Both the position numbers and the translations under genes were made by a program. Shown piece after piece: positions 1 through 8,642 of a stretch of 64,000 nt of DNA (the first letter of the stretch is position 1; every line of letters begins with the position of its first letter). Below the pieces are notes generated by a model. That model had not been told where the DNA came from. It saw only the letters and a program-made list of their open reading frames with translations, and searched no databases. The DNA comes from Desulfospira joergensenii DSM 10085 (lineage in GTDB: Bacteria > Desulfobacterota > Desulfobacteria > Desulfobacterales > Desulfobacteraceae), in contig NZ_ATUG01000002.1 of assembly GCF_000420085.1 (NCBI RefSeq), positions 1,612,001 to 1,676,000 on the forward strand. Direction: 5' to 3'.

Positions 1-1792
1 TTACAGACTCCAGATATTTGATCAGCCAGTACCGTTTCCTGGATCCCTGGATGCGGCCGGCATTGACCATGGGAATGGAAATGGTCTGGAGGATTTCGTC
101 CAGTTCCTGTTTGGAGTAGGGCTGTCCAAAACCCAGGATGGCCTTGATCTGTCTCTGGGTGAGCAAATCGTGGTAGCGCCGGATCGGGGATGTGGCCGTG
201 ACATAGGCCTTGACCCCCAGCCCGGAATGGGATTCCGGCGTGGTGCCGATCACAGCCCGGCTCAGCTGTTTCCTCTGCATGAAATTGGGCATCAGGGCGA
301 GTTCGATCCCGCTGAACAGCCTCTGTTTAGGGGGGGCCTGGGACCGGAATACAGCAGGGACCTCATTGTCGGCCAGGAATTTGGCCATGAGGGAGTTGGC
401 AAAGATCATCATCTCCGATACCAGCATCCTGGAGGGGTTTTCCCGGTCCACCTTGGAATACCGGATTTCCCGGTTTTCTTCCAGCCATACGTTGACCTCG
501 GGCAGGGTGATCTGGATGGCCCCGGCCTTGAGTCTCTTTTCCCTGAGCAGGGTGGCGATTTTATACAGACTGGTGATGGGGTCGTTTTTTCCGTTGAGAA
601 GATTGGCCTCTGTATAGCTCATCTGCTGATGAACCTTGATAATGCTGGGGACGATCTTATAATCCCGGACCTCAAAAAACCGGTTCATCTGAATCAGGGT
701 GGAAATCCCCGGCCTGAGTTCATCCTGTCTTAAACTGCAGAGATCTTCGGACAGGGAGGAGGGAATCATGGGCAGTTTGTCGTCGGGCATGTAAATGGAG
801 CTGCCCCTCTGTCTGGCGGCCATGTCAATGGGATCCCCGGATTTGATATAGGCGCCCACGTCAATGATGTGGATACCCAGGCAGTATCCTCCTTCGGTGC
901 TTTCCAGGCTGATGGCATCGTCGTAGTCCAAAGTGGACTGGCCGTCAATGGTGACCAGGGGCAGATGGGTCAGGTCTTTTCTGCAGGGATCCTTATAAAC
1001 GGCTGCATGGGTCCTGGACAGTTTTTTGGCGGTCTGCATGACCGGGTCTGAGAATCGTGTGGGGACCTGGAGGGTCAAAAGATCCAGGTTTTCATCCGTG
1101 TCCCAGATTCCGCACCGGACAAAGTAGTTAAACAGAGGATCCGGGGTGGTCAGGCCGGACTTCTTGATCATCTGTCTGGCCATGGCAGATGTGTTTGAAT
1201 CGCTGCCGAAGAGATAATAGGATTTTAGGATTTCAAGGACAGCGCCGTCCGGCCGGGCAGACTCATTCCCGGATTTGGACATGGCTGTCAGCCATTGGAT
1301 CCCTTTCTGGATAATATGCTCTTTTTTTTCGGTTTCTTCGATCTGGCGTTTTTTTGCCTTGACCTGGTCCGGCGTATACGGGGCAAACAAAAGCTTATTG
1401 AATTTAAAGTAGAGCCGGTCCTTGAAAAAGGCCCGGATCACTGCGGCCTCATGGTCAGGGGTCAGGGGAGGATCAAAGCAGAACAAGGTCATGGCAGAAA
1501 TATCAATGTCCCCGGATTCTTCATGGAGAATTTCCCAGAGTTCCCGGATGTCGATGGCTTCGGAGAGTTTTTTCCTGTTTTCGGTGATCTCTTTCAGCGA
1601 ATTGACCAGGGTGGTTCTGGGCTGGGCCGTGTCCAGGCGCAGGGGGGCTATATGGGAGAGTCTGTTTTCCGAAAAATTGACTTCCCTGCTGTTTTCATTG
1701 AGTAATCTGAGCTTGCCTTTTTGCTGGCTTAATATTACTGCTGAAATAATTTTCTGTTGATCAATATATTCTACGACGGCCCCGATATTCAT
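1..1792 (-). CDS. RNB-domain exoribonuclease (RNase II/R family), 3' end cut by the window
   Basis: The reading frame starts at ATG 1792 and is still open at base 1, so about 597 N-terminal residues are visible and the C-terminus lies outside. The RNB catalytic signature is clear: TIDGQSTLDYDDA, coded near 910-955, supplies the metal-binding Asp residues of hydrolytic 3'-5' exoribonucleases. Further on, TSPIRRYHDLLTQRQ (near 150-195) and SRKRYWLIKYLE at the window edge are typical of the end of the RNB fold. The segment before RNB is about 280 residues and has no obvious cold-shock repeat. The family degrades RNA processively from the 3' end. The gene diverges from the Smr-domain gene. RNase II versus R cannot be decided without the C-terminal S1 region. 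Confidence 0.88.
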   Translation of the reverse strand, partial: MNIGAVVEYIDQQKIISAVILSQQKGKLRLLNENSREVNFSENRLSHIAPLRLDTAQPRTTLVNSLKEITENRKKLSEAIDIRELWEILHEESGDIDISAMTLFCFDPPLTPDHEAAVIRAFFKDRLYFKFNKLLFAPYTPDQVKAKKRQIEETEKKEHIIQKGIQWLTAMSKSGNESARPDGAVLEILKSYYLFGSDSNTSAMARQMIKKSGLTTPDPLFNYFVRCGIWDTDENLDLLTLQVPTRFSDPVMQTAKKLSRTHAAVYKDPCRKDLTHLPLVTIDGQSTLDYDDAISLESTEGGYCLGIHIIDVGAYIKSGDPIDMAARQRGSSIYMPDDKLPMIPSSLSEDLCSLRQDELRPGISTLIQMNRFFEVRDYKIVPSIIKVHQQMSYTEANLLNGKNDPITSLYKIATLLREKRLKAGAIQITLPEVNVWLEENREIRYSKVDRENPSRMLVSEMMIFANSLMAKFLADNEVPAVFRSQAPPKQRLFSGIELALMPNFMQRKQLSRAVIGTTPESHSGLGVKAYVTATSPIRRYHDLLTQRQIKAILGFGQPYSKQELDEILQTISIPMVNAGRIQGSRKRYWLIKYLESV

Positions 1793-1872
1793 GAGTCAGA
1801 CAATAACAGGAAGGGGGGTCAAAGTCAAACCCGGGAACTCACCGGATAAGGCCGTTTTGCCGGGGAATCGCC

Positions 1873-1901
1873 TTGAAAATTGGGCCTGGATGACATAGAA
1901 T
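1873..1901 (+). promoter_or_regulatory. Sigma70-like promoter of the Smr-domain gene
   Basis: TTGAAA (1873-1878) and TAGAAT (1896-1901) each match the sigma70 consensus at 5 of 6 positions and are separated by exactly 17 bp. The expected transcription start falls at about 1908, essentially on the ATG at 1909. There is no Shine-Dalgarno sequence before that ATG, so the transcript may be leaderless. Confidence 0.5.
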
Positions 1902-1908
1902 ATTTTTC

Positions 1909-2511
1909 ATGGGCAAGCGGGAAAAAAACAGAAAGAAAAAAAGAGTACCGGTTATTGAATCCGACCATGATCTTTACCGGGCATTCATCGGAAAAGAGAA
2001 ACAGGGGGACGAAAAAACCTTTCCTGAACCGGATCAAAAGAGAACCGATCTCAACAAACACGGCCTGCCCGTCATCCGGGAACTTCCAGAGGAATTTTCA
2101 CGGTTCGTTCCAGAGGAGGCGGAAGAGGATTTTCAGACCCTTTTGGATGAATCCTTGAAAACCCCTGTAAAAAAAGAGAAAAAATCTTCCCGGCCCATTC
2201 CCCTGAAAAAAAGGCTCAAGCGGTATCCCGGGCCTGAAAAGGAGCTGGACCTTCACGGATATACCGCATTGGGGGCCCAGGTCAGGGCAAGGTCTTTTAT
2301 TCTCTCCTGCAAGCACCGGGGATTCTTTACCCTGAGGATCATCGTGGGAAAGGGGCTTCATTCGGACCTGGGACCGGTTCTCCCCGACGTTGTCGAGGAT
2401 TTGCTCAAGGAGATGAAAAAAGAGGATATTGTCTTAAGCTTCCAATGGGACGGGAAAAAGAAATCCAGGAGCGGGGCCGTAATTATTTATTTAAAGCAGT
2501 TCAGGGATTAA
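1909..2511 (+). CDS. Smr/MutS2-type domain protein
   Basis: The protein has 200 residues. A very basic N-terminus (GKREKNRKKKR) and a charged linker precede a C-terminal Smr domain (about 110-198). The domain shows the diagnostic LDLHG motif (ELDLHGYTA, about 112-120) and the GKG motif (IVGKGLHS, about 146-153). Stand-alone Smr proteins are nicking endonucleases or nucleic-acid-binding proteins; some act in rescue of collided ribosomes. The substrate here is unknown. The gene diverges from the RNB ribonuclease and converges on mltG. No Shine-Dalgarno precedes the start, which fits the leaderless promoter described just upstream. Confidence 0.85.
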   Translation: MGKREKNRKKKRVPVIESDHDLYRAFIGKEKQGDEKTFPEPDQKRTDLNKHGLPVIRELPEEFSRFVPEEAEEDFQTLLDESLKTPVKKEKKSSRPIPLKKRLKRYPGPEKELDLHGYTALGAQVRARSFILSCKHRGFFTLRIIVGKGLHSDLGPVLPDVVEDLLKEMKKEDIVLSFQWDGKKKSRSGAVIIYLKQFRD

Positions 2512-2572
2512 GGCCAATTCTAATCATTGCCTTTGGGCCCGATTTCCTGCGCCTTGAACTCAAACCAAAATT

Positions 2573-3601
2573 CTAATGATTGGAGCTCCCCTTCAGCTGG
2601 TATTTCCGGACCGCCCGGTTGTGTTCGGCCAGGGTTTTTGAAAAATAATGGGTCCTATCGTTTTTGGATACAAAAAAGAAAAAGGAGCTCGGTTCAGGAA
2701 AAAGGGCGGCTTTCAGGGCCAGGGCACCGGGGTTGGCAATGGGGCCCAGGGGGAGGCCAAAGATCCTGTAGGTATTATAGGGGGTGCTCCTGCGCAGATG
2801 TTTTGTCCGGATCCTTCCCTTGAAATCCTTGTCCCCGTAGATCACGGTCGGATCGCTTTCCAGGCGCATCCGTTTTTTCAAGCGGTTGTGAAATACCGAT
2901 GAGATCAAAGGACGTTCAGACGGATCTGCGGTTTCCTTTTCAATCATGGAGGCCAGGGTGACGATCTCCTGTACGGAAAAACCCATTTCTTTGGCCCTTG
3001 CCCTCCATTCCGGGGTAAATACGGAGTGAAAGGTGGCTGTCATTTTCCGGATGATCTTTTGGCAGCCGGTATGGTTGGGGAAAAAATAGGTGTCCGGGAA
3101 CAGGTATCCTTCCAGGGTGTGGGACTCAATATCCAGGGATCGGATAAATTCGGGATCCCGGCAGAGCTTGAGAAAGTTCTCCCGGGTGCAGAATCCGGTC
3201 TCTGCAATCCGCTGGGCAATCTCATCCATGTTCAGCCCCTCGGGAATGGTGATGGGAAAGAGCCTCTCTTTTCCCTGGACAAAAATATCCAGGATCCGGG
3301 CCGGCGCCTGGGAAGCTGCGATCATGTATTCTCCGGCCTTGAGCCGGGAAGCGGCTTTTTTGTAGCGGGCATAGAGCTTGAAGCAGGTCTTGTGGGCGAT
3401 CAGACCCCTGGCTTCAAGATGGGCCGCAATTGTATTGAGACCCTGGCCCGGAGAAATGGTAAACAGAATTTTTTCGGGATCCGGATCAAGGGGGGTGGTC
3501 ATGCAGTGCGAAATCCGAAAAACAGTATACGCGGCAGCCAGGGCGACCATGATCAGGAGGATACAGGATCCCCATATAATCGGTTTGACTCTTTTCTTCA
3601 C
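2573..3601 (-). CDS. mltG: Endolytic murein transglycosylase MltG
   Basis: The 342-residue protein has one N-terminal membrane anchor (about 8-26), a LysM-like segment, and the YceG/MltG catalytic domain. The core motif is seen as ASMIEKETADPSERPLISSVFHNRL, with the catalytic Glu in IEKET; LESDPTVIYG follows. MltG cuts nascent glycan strands at the inner membrane and helps end glycan polymerisation. Length matches the family. The start is GTG at 3601, since the only nearby upstream ATG runs into a stop. It lies downstream of the rnfB terminator and is therefore probably a separate unit. Confidence 0.93.
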   Translation of the reverse strand: MKKRVKPIIWGSCILLIMVALAAAYTVFRISHCMTTPLDPDPEKILFTISPGQGLNTIAAHLEARGLIAHKTCFKLYARYKKAASRLKAGEYMIAASQAPARILDIFVQGKERLFPITIPEGLNMDEIAQRIAETGFCTRENFLKLCRDPEFIRSLDIESHTLEGYLFPDTYFFPNHTGCQKIIRKMTATFHSVFTPEWRARAKEMGFSVQEIVTLASMIEKETADPSERPLISSVFHNRLKKRMRLESDPTVIYGDKDFKGRIRTKHLRRSTPYNTYRIFGLPLGPIANPGALALKAALFPEPSSFFFFVSKNDRTHYFSKTLAEHNRAVRKYQLKGSSNH

Positions 3602-3645
3602 AACAGACTCAAATGTTTTTCATGTCCTGGTTCTGGGCCTGATAT

Positions 3646-3675
3646 AAAAAGGGTATCTTTTCAGATACCCTTTTC
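3646..3675 (-). terminator. Intrinsic terminator of the rnf operon
   Basis: A perfect 8-bp inverted repeat, GGGTATCT (3651-3658) and AGATACCC (3663-3670), has a 4-nt loop and is followed on the minus strand by a short U-rich run. It lies 30 bp after the rnfB stop and before mltG. The flanking A/T runs are nearly symmetrical, so it could work on both strands. Confidence 0.75.
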
Positions 3676-3700
3676 AATCCTGTTTCTATTAAATCAGAGC

Positions 3701-5785
3701 CTATTTGGCAATGGGAAAATCAACATCCGGGTTATAACAGATCCGGCAGCAGTTCAGGCAGCGGCTCGCCTCTTCATGGGCCTTGTCTTCGGGAAGGACA
3801 AGATCCACCTCAACAAAGGAATCCAGCCTATCACCCACATGGAGCTCCGGCATCTTGGCCCGGGGGATGGGTGTGATCCCGTCCACCTTGGAGAAGATGG
3901 ATTCATGGATCCTCTTCTGCTGTAATGAATCTTTTGGAGGCTCAACCGGTTCCCCTTTGAGGAACAGGTCGATGGACCGGGCCGCTCTTCGTCCGCCGCC
4001 GATGGCATCCACCACCAGGGAGGGACCGGTGGCTGCATCCCCTGCCGTAAAGATATAGGGGATAGAGGCCTGAAGTGTGGCCGGATCATTGTCAACCGTG
4101 TTCCACCGGGTCAGCTCCAGCTCTTTCATCCGGGGATGGGGATCCTGATCCCTGTAGGACCCGTCCGGGGACTGGCCGATGGCTGAAATGACCATGTCCA
4201 CATCCAGCTGGGTTTCAGAGCCTTCAATGGGTTCGGGCCTGCGCCGGCCGGATGCATCGGGCTCACCCAGCTGCATTTTCAGGTATTCCAGGGCCTTGCA
4301 TCGGCCTTCTTCATCGGGAACCACCCGGGTGGGGGCGGCCAGGAAGACAAACTCAATGCCCTCTTCTTCCGAGGCCACGATTTCCACCTCATTGGCCGGC
4401 ATCTCCTTCCGGGTTCTTCTGTAAACCATATAGACTTTTTCCAGGCCGAGTCTCAGCAGGGTTCTGGCGCAGTCCACGGCAGTATTTCCCCCGCCGACCA
4501 CGGCCGCGGTCCGGCCGAGGGGAATTTTTTCTCCCGAAGAAATCCTCTGCAGAAAATCAATCCCGGTAAAGCAGCCGGGCAAATCTTCGCCTTCGATCCC
4601 CAGGGAATAATCCTTCCAGGCACCCACCCCCAAGAATACGGCGTTATAGCCCGAGGCCATAAGAGAGCCCAGGCCGAAATCCACACCAAACTTGACATGG
4701 CAGAAATCTTTGATCCCGAGATCCAGGATGGTCTGGATTTCCCAGTCCAGGACCTTTTTGGGGAGCCGGTATTCCGGGATGCCGTACCTGAGCATACCGC
4801 CCAGTTTGGGCATGGCCTCGAATATGGTTACCTCGTGACCGATCCGCCTCAGGAAATAGGCACAGGACAATCCGGAAGGACCTCCACCGATCACGGCAAT
4901 TTTCTTTCCCGTATCCGGTGCGCAGGGGATGGGGATTTTTGTGCCGGAATTCATCTCATAGTCTGCCACGAACCGCTTGAGCTGGTTGATGGAAACCGGA
5001 TCATCCTCTATGCCCCGGCGGCATTCATCCTCACAGGGATGGGGGCAGACCCGGCCGCAGGCCAGGGGCAGGGGGTTTCTCATGCGGATGGTCTGGACGG
5101 CTTCGGCATATTTGCCCTCTCTGAGCTGGTTGATATACCTGGGAATATTGATCTCAGCCGGACAGGTCTGGGCACAAGGCGCCAGGGGGTCATGCTTCTG
5201 GTTGAACTTCATGAGTTTTTCAGACAGGGTCTTGACTTCGATGATATCCTTGGGACAGGCCTTTTGGCAGGCTCCGCAGCCCACGCATTTTTCCTCGTTC
5301 ACCACGGGATGTCCGTCGGACCCGATCCTCACCGCATCGAACTTGCAGGCCCTGACACAGTCACCCAGGCCGATGCAGCCCACGGTGCAGACCCGCTTGC
5401 CGCCGAACACGACGGCCATGGCCTTGCAGGAGGAAATTCCCATATAATGGTACTTGTCCGCAGCCCGGTTTCCCCCTTCACACATATTGTAGGACATGGG
5501 ACTTTCAGCTGCACCTGCGTCCACGCCCATGATCTTTGAAACGGCTTCCACGCCCTCCTTGGAGTTGATGACACATACGCTGGGAGGTTCTTTACCGGAG
5601 ACAATGGCCTCGGCAGCCGCTGAACAGCCTGCATAACCGCAGCCTCCACAGTTGGCACCGGCCAGGTTCCCCTCCACCCGGGCGATCCTCGGATCTTCAT
5701 ATACATAGAAGATCTTGGAGGACAGACCTAAAATGATACCGCAAAGGGCGCCGATACCTAACATGAACAATAACGCTGAGATCAT
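3701..5785 (-). CDS. rnfB: RnfB fused to a GltD/NfnB-like NADPH:acceptor flavoprotein module
   Basis: This 694-residue protein is far longer than a normal RnfB (about 190-280). Residues 1-190 are RnfB: an N-terminal membrane helix, the GANCGGCGYAGC cluster motif (C46, C49, C54, C71) and two ferredoxin [4Fe-4S] motifs at about 133-148 and 167-178. Residues 200-640 match the small subunit of glutamate synthase and NfnB: N-terminal Fe-S cysteines (C204, C208, C243, C247, C251, C255), the FAD-binding GGGPSG (300-305), a second nucleotide-binding GGGNTA (431-436) and the YRRTRKEMPA patch (455-464) typical of NADPH binding. A Cys-rich tail (CLNCCRIC) ends the protein. No frameshift separates the parts. 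I infer that the fused module feeds electrons into RnfB from NAD(P)H or exchanges them with it. It is the last gene of the rnf operon. Confidence 0.93.
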   Translation of the reverse strand: MISALLFMLGIGALCGIILGLSSKIFYVYEDPRIARVEGNLAGANCGGCGYAGCSAAAEAIVSGKEPPSVCVINSKEGVEAVSKIMGVDAGAAESPMSYNMCEGGNRAADKYHYMGISSCKAMAVVFGGKRVCTVGCIGLGDCVRACKFDAVRIGSDGHPVVNEEKCVGCGACQKACPKDIIEVKTLSEKLMKFNQKHDPLAPCAQTCPAEINIPRYINQLREGKYAEAVQTIRMRNPLPLACGRVCPHPCEDECRRGIEDDPVSINQLKRFVADYEMNSGTKIPIPCAPDTGKKIAVIGGGPSGLSCAYFLRRIGHEVTIFEAMPKLGGMLRYGIPEYRLPKKVLDWEIQTILDLGIKDFCHVKFGVDFGLGSLMASGYNAVFLGVGAWKDYSLGIEGEDLPGCFTGIDFLQRISSGEKIPLGRTAAVVGGGNTAVDCARTLLRLGLEKVYMVYRRTRKEMPANEVEIVASEEEGIEFVFLAAPTRVVPDEEGRCKALEYLKMQLGEPDASGRRRPEPIEGSETQLDVDMVISAIGQSPDGSYRDQDPHPRMKELELTRWNTVDNDPATLQASIPYIFTAGDAATGPSLVVDAIGGGRRAARSIDLFLKGEPVEPPKDSLQQKRIHESIFSKVDGITPIPRAKMPELHVGDRLDSFVEVDLVLPEDKAHEEASRCLNCCRICYNPDVDFPIAK

Positions 5786-5852
5786 AAAATCACCTTACTT
5801 AAATTGTATCCTTTCTTTAAAGGAGTCATTTCCTTGAATCCTTGAATGTTTT

Positions 5853-6428
5853 TTAAACCATTCCTCTGAAAGACATGAATGTTAATGCAATGATCCCGGC
5901 GGTTACCAGACCGATGGAAGTATCCTGAAGGGGTTTGGGCACCCGGGCCAGGCTGATTCTCTCCCGGACACCGGCAAAGAGGATCAGGGCAAGACCAAAG
6001 CCGACGGCATAGGCAAAAGAAGAGACCGTGGCTTCGATAAAGGTGTATTCTTCCTTGATATTGATCAGGCAGACACCCATGACCGCGCAGTTGGTCGTAA
6101 TCAAGGGAAGAAAGATGCCCAGTCCCGCGTACAGGGCGGGAATGCTTTTTTTCAGGAACATCTCCACGAACTGGACCAGTGATGCAATGACCAGGATAAA
6201 AGAGACCGTGCGCAGATATTCCAGGTTGAGGCCCTTGAGCAGATAGGCATCAACGACCCAGGTGATGATGCCGGCCATGACCAGTACGAAGACAACGGCC
6301 ATTGACATGCCCACGGCAGTCTCCATTTTTTTGGAAGTCCCCAGAAAGGGGCAGTTGCCTAAGAATTGGGCAAGGAGGATATTGTTGATGAATATACAGC
6401 TGATAGCCAGGACGAATAGATCACCCAT
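5853..6428 (-). CDS. rnfA: Rnf complex membrane subunit RnfA
   Basis: This 191-residue protein with about six transmembrane helices belongs to the RnfA/NqrE family. The start (FINNILLAQFLGNCPFLGTSKK) and the central CAVMGVCL segment hold the conserved membrane-embedded cysteines that bind an Fe-S cluster together with RnfE. It forms part of the ion-translocating core in the inner membrane. It sits between rnfE (15 bp upstream) and rnfB (67 bp downstream) and has standard length. Confidence 0.95.
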   Translation of the reverse strand: MGDLFVLAISCIFINNILLAQFLGNCPFLGTSKKMETAVGMSMAVVFVLVMAGIITWVVDAYLLKGLNLEYLRTVSFILVIASLVQFVEMFLKKSIPALYAGLGIFLPLITTNCAVMGVCLINIKEEYTFIEATVSSFAYAVGFGLALILFAGVRERISLARVPKPLQDTSIGLVTAGIIALTFMSFRGMV

Positions 6429-6443
6429 GTTGATATCTCCTTT

Positions 6444-7052
6444 TTATTTTTTCCCGATCAGATTCATCAGGCAAAGCATCAGTCCCAGTCCGACAAATGC
6501 ACCCGGGGCTTCGATCATAAACTGGAAGGGCATGAATCCGGCTCCGATTTCAAAGGCCGGGGTTCCTCCCCATATGGTCAGGGTTCCTGCTCCCAGCAAT
6601 TCCCTGACCGCACCCAGGGCCGCCAGGGACAGGGTAAAGCCGATACCGATGCCAAGGCCGTCGGCTGCCGAGGGAAGGACCGTGTTCTTGCCGGCAAAGG
6701 CCTCAGCCCGGCCCAGAACGATACAATTGACCACGATCAGGGGGATGAAGATACCCAGCTTGAGAAACAACTCGTAGGTATAGGCCTGCATGACCAGTTC
6801 CACGATGGTGACAAAGGTGGCGATAATAACAATATAACAAGCAATTCTGACCTTTGCCGGAATGATGTTTCGAAGCATGGAAATCAGAATGTTTGAAAAA
6901 ACCAGAACAAAGGTTGTGGCAATGCCCATTCCAATACCGTTTTCAACGGTCTTGGTCACCGCAAGGGTGGGGCATAATCCCAATACCAGCCGGAACGGAG
7001 GTATCTCAGCCCATAGTCCTTTTGTAAATTCTTTTACCAGGGATTGTGCCAT
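6444..7052 (-). CDS. rnfE: Rnf complex membrane subunit RnfE
   Basis: The 202-residue integral membrane protein is the RnfE/NqrD homologue and paired paralogue of RnfA. Family features include the early LVLGLCPTLAV segment and VVNCIVLGRAEAFA in the middle, each with a conserved Cys. With RnfA it builds the pseudo-symmetric membrane core across which electrons move during Na+ or H+ transport. Spacing is 26 bp after rnfG and 15 bp before rnfA. Nothing unusual is seen. Confidence 0.95.
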   Translation of the reverse strand: MAQSLVKEFTKGLWAEIPPFRLVLGLCPTLAVTKTVENGIGMGIATTFVLVFSNILISMLRNIIPAKVRIACYIVIIATFVTIVELVMQAYTYELFLKLGIFIPLIVVNCIVLGRAEAFAGKNTVLPSAADGLGIGIGFTLSLAALGAVRELLGAGTLTIWGGTPAFEIGAGFMPFQFMIEAPGAFVGLGLMLCLMNLIGKK

Positions 7053-7078
7053 AATTTTATCTCCCGAATAGCTGTTGG

Positions 7079-7660
7079 CTATTTAATCTGCTTGATGATT
7101 TCAGGCTTCAGGGTTTCATATAGTTTCTGGGCCTGGGATGCTGCCTGGCTCACGCCCCCGGAGGTAACCGTTGCGCCGGACATGGCATCAATGGCGCCCC
7201 CACTGCCTTTAAGGGCAAAGTTGCTGGACATGCCCATGCCGGCAAATTGGCTGACAAAGGAGAGGTCGTCCTTGGCCCGGGCCCCGATACCGGGGGTTTC
7301 CGAATGGGTGGTTACCCGGACGCCCACAATTTCATCCGTATCCAGGTTGATGCCCACCATGAGACCCACAGGGCCGCCGAATCCGGTGCCTTTGGCCTCA
7401 AAGGCCACGGCTTTGGAACCGTCGGACAGAGTTCCCGGGAAAATCTGGAGTTCCATATCACCCTTGGTCACGTTGAATCGTTCACTTAGAGGATCGTTGG
7501 TTGCCTCGGGAAAGATCTCCGCGATGGCCGGGGCTTTCTGGAATTTGAGCACCTGGTTTTCAATCTGGACTTCGGTTCCGGATTTAACGGCTGCCAGAAG
7601 TCCGCCTGACAGGGCTGTCAAAACCGTTAAAACCACGATCATATTTATCATTTCACGCAT
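7079..7660 (-). CDS. rnfG: Rnf complex FMN-binding subunit RnfG
   Basis: The protein has 193 residues: an N-terminal membrane anchor (about 4-24) and a periplasmic FMN-binding domain. The flavinylation motif is intact (DAMSGATVTSGGV, about 155-167), so FMN should be attached by a phosphoester bond to the Thr of SGAT. It passes electrons between the membrane core and RnfD, or to a periplasmic partner such as the cytochrome of this operon. The start overlaps the end of rnfD by 8 bp, so the two are translationally coupled. Confidence 0.95.
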   Translation of the reverse strand: MREMINMIVVLTVLTALSGGLLAAVKSGTEVQIENQVLKFQKAPAIAEIFPEATNDPLSERFNVTKGDMELQIFPGTLSDGSKAVAFEAKGTGFGGPVGLMVGINLDTDEIVGVRVTTHSETPGIGARAKDDLSFVSQFAGMGMSSNFALKGSGGAIDAMSGATVTSGGVSQAASQAQKLYETLKPEIIKQIK

Positions 7661-8621
7661 TGCTTACCCCCTTTCCCAGGGCTTTGGGTCGAATCGCATC
7701 CACCAGGGGATTGATGAGATTGAGCAGCAGGACGGCAAGGATGGTCCCGTCATGGTATACGCCGATATTCCGCATGAGGATGATCATTATTCCTGCCCCT
7801 GCTCCGTAGATCAGCATGGGGATGGTATAGACCGGTGATGAAGAGTTTTCCGTGGCCAGGAAAAAAGCTCCCAGCAGGGTATATCCTGTGAAGAGATGGA
7901 AAAACGGTCCTCCGTAGACCTCTGGATTTGCCATGTTGAAACAAAAGGCGGTAACCAGGATGCCTGCGATGAATGAAACCGGGATTTCCCACCGGATGTA
8001 TCCCCTCAGAATCAGGTAGATCCCGCCCAGGATCAGTCCCAGGCCAAAGGTGGAACCGATTCCTCCCACCTGCTTGCCCATGATCAGGTCCCCCAGGGGG
8101 AAAAGACCGGAAATCTCGGCAGCACCCTTGGTCTTTAGAGCAGCCAGGGGGGCCAGGGCCGTGAAGTCAAAGTCGTAGCTGACATAGGCAGAGTCAAAAT
8201 CAAACATGACTTTCCAGGAAAGCATGAGGAAGGCCATTCCGATCAGGGCCGGATTAAAGGGGTTTCCCCCGGCCCCGCCGAAGATGACTTTCCCGAGGAC
8301 TACAGCCACAAAGGTGCCGGTAACCACCAGCCACCAGGGGGCTGTCGCCGGCAGCATCAATCCGAAGAGCAATCCGATGAGGGCGGATTCCAGATCCCCG
8401 ATGGATGGCTTCTGTTTTGAGAGTATGTTCATGACCAGTTCCCAGACCATGGCGCTGCCCATGGAGAGGGTCACCACGCCAAGGGCCACGGCGCCGAACT
8501 GAACAATCCCGAACAGGGCTGCGGGCAGCAGGGCCAGGATAATATTCAGGTTCATTTGAAACATGCTGTCTCCGTCATGCCAGAACGGGGCATGGGAAAC
8601 GATGAGTTTATTGTCGTTCAT
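7653..8621 (-). CDS. rnfD: Rnf complex membrane subunit RnfD, flavinylation Thr apparently replaced
   Basis: The 322-residue polytopic membrane protein is of the NqrB/RnfD family (GGNPFNPALIG, about 118-128; C-terminal helices with GAFFLATENSSSP). In the family, a Thr in an S/T-x-A-T-P-L segment carries covalent FMN. At the corresponding place here (about 154-159) the sequence reads TALAPL followed by AALKT, so the acceptor Thr is Ala at residue 157 by my hand alignment. RnfG keeps its own motif. The gene overlaps rnfG by 8 bp and lies 21 bp after rnfC. Confidence 0.93.
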   Translation of the reverse strand: MNDNKLIVSHAPFWHDGDSMFQMNLNIILALLPAALFGIVQFGAVALGVVTLSMGSAMVWELVMNILSKQKPSIGDLESALIGLLFGLMLPATAPWWLVVTGTFVAVVLGKVIFGGAGGNPFNPALIGMAFLMLSWKVMFDFDSAYVSYDFDFTALAPLAALKTKGAAEISGLFPLGDLIMGKQVGGIGSTFGLGLILGGIYLILRGYIRWEIPVSFIAGILVTAFCFNMANPEVYGGPFFHLFTGYTLLGAFFLATENSSSPVYTIPMLIYGAGAGIMIILMRNIGVYHDGTILAVLLLNLINPLVDAIRPKALGKGVSNA

Positions 8622-8642
8622 TTGCAGCCTCCATATTAAGCT

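Noticed and set aside
170-733. Long plus-strand frames opposite the RNB gene, and similar ones opposite mltG, rnfB and the ECF ATPase
   Set aside because: They mirror the high G+C third positions of real genes on the other strand, and have no ribosome-binding sites or recognisable domains.
2519-2580. Two near-identical ATTCTAATSATTG copies after the Smr gene
   Set aside because: Only 13 bp with one mismatch, between convergent genes, without further structure. Probably chance.
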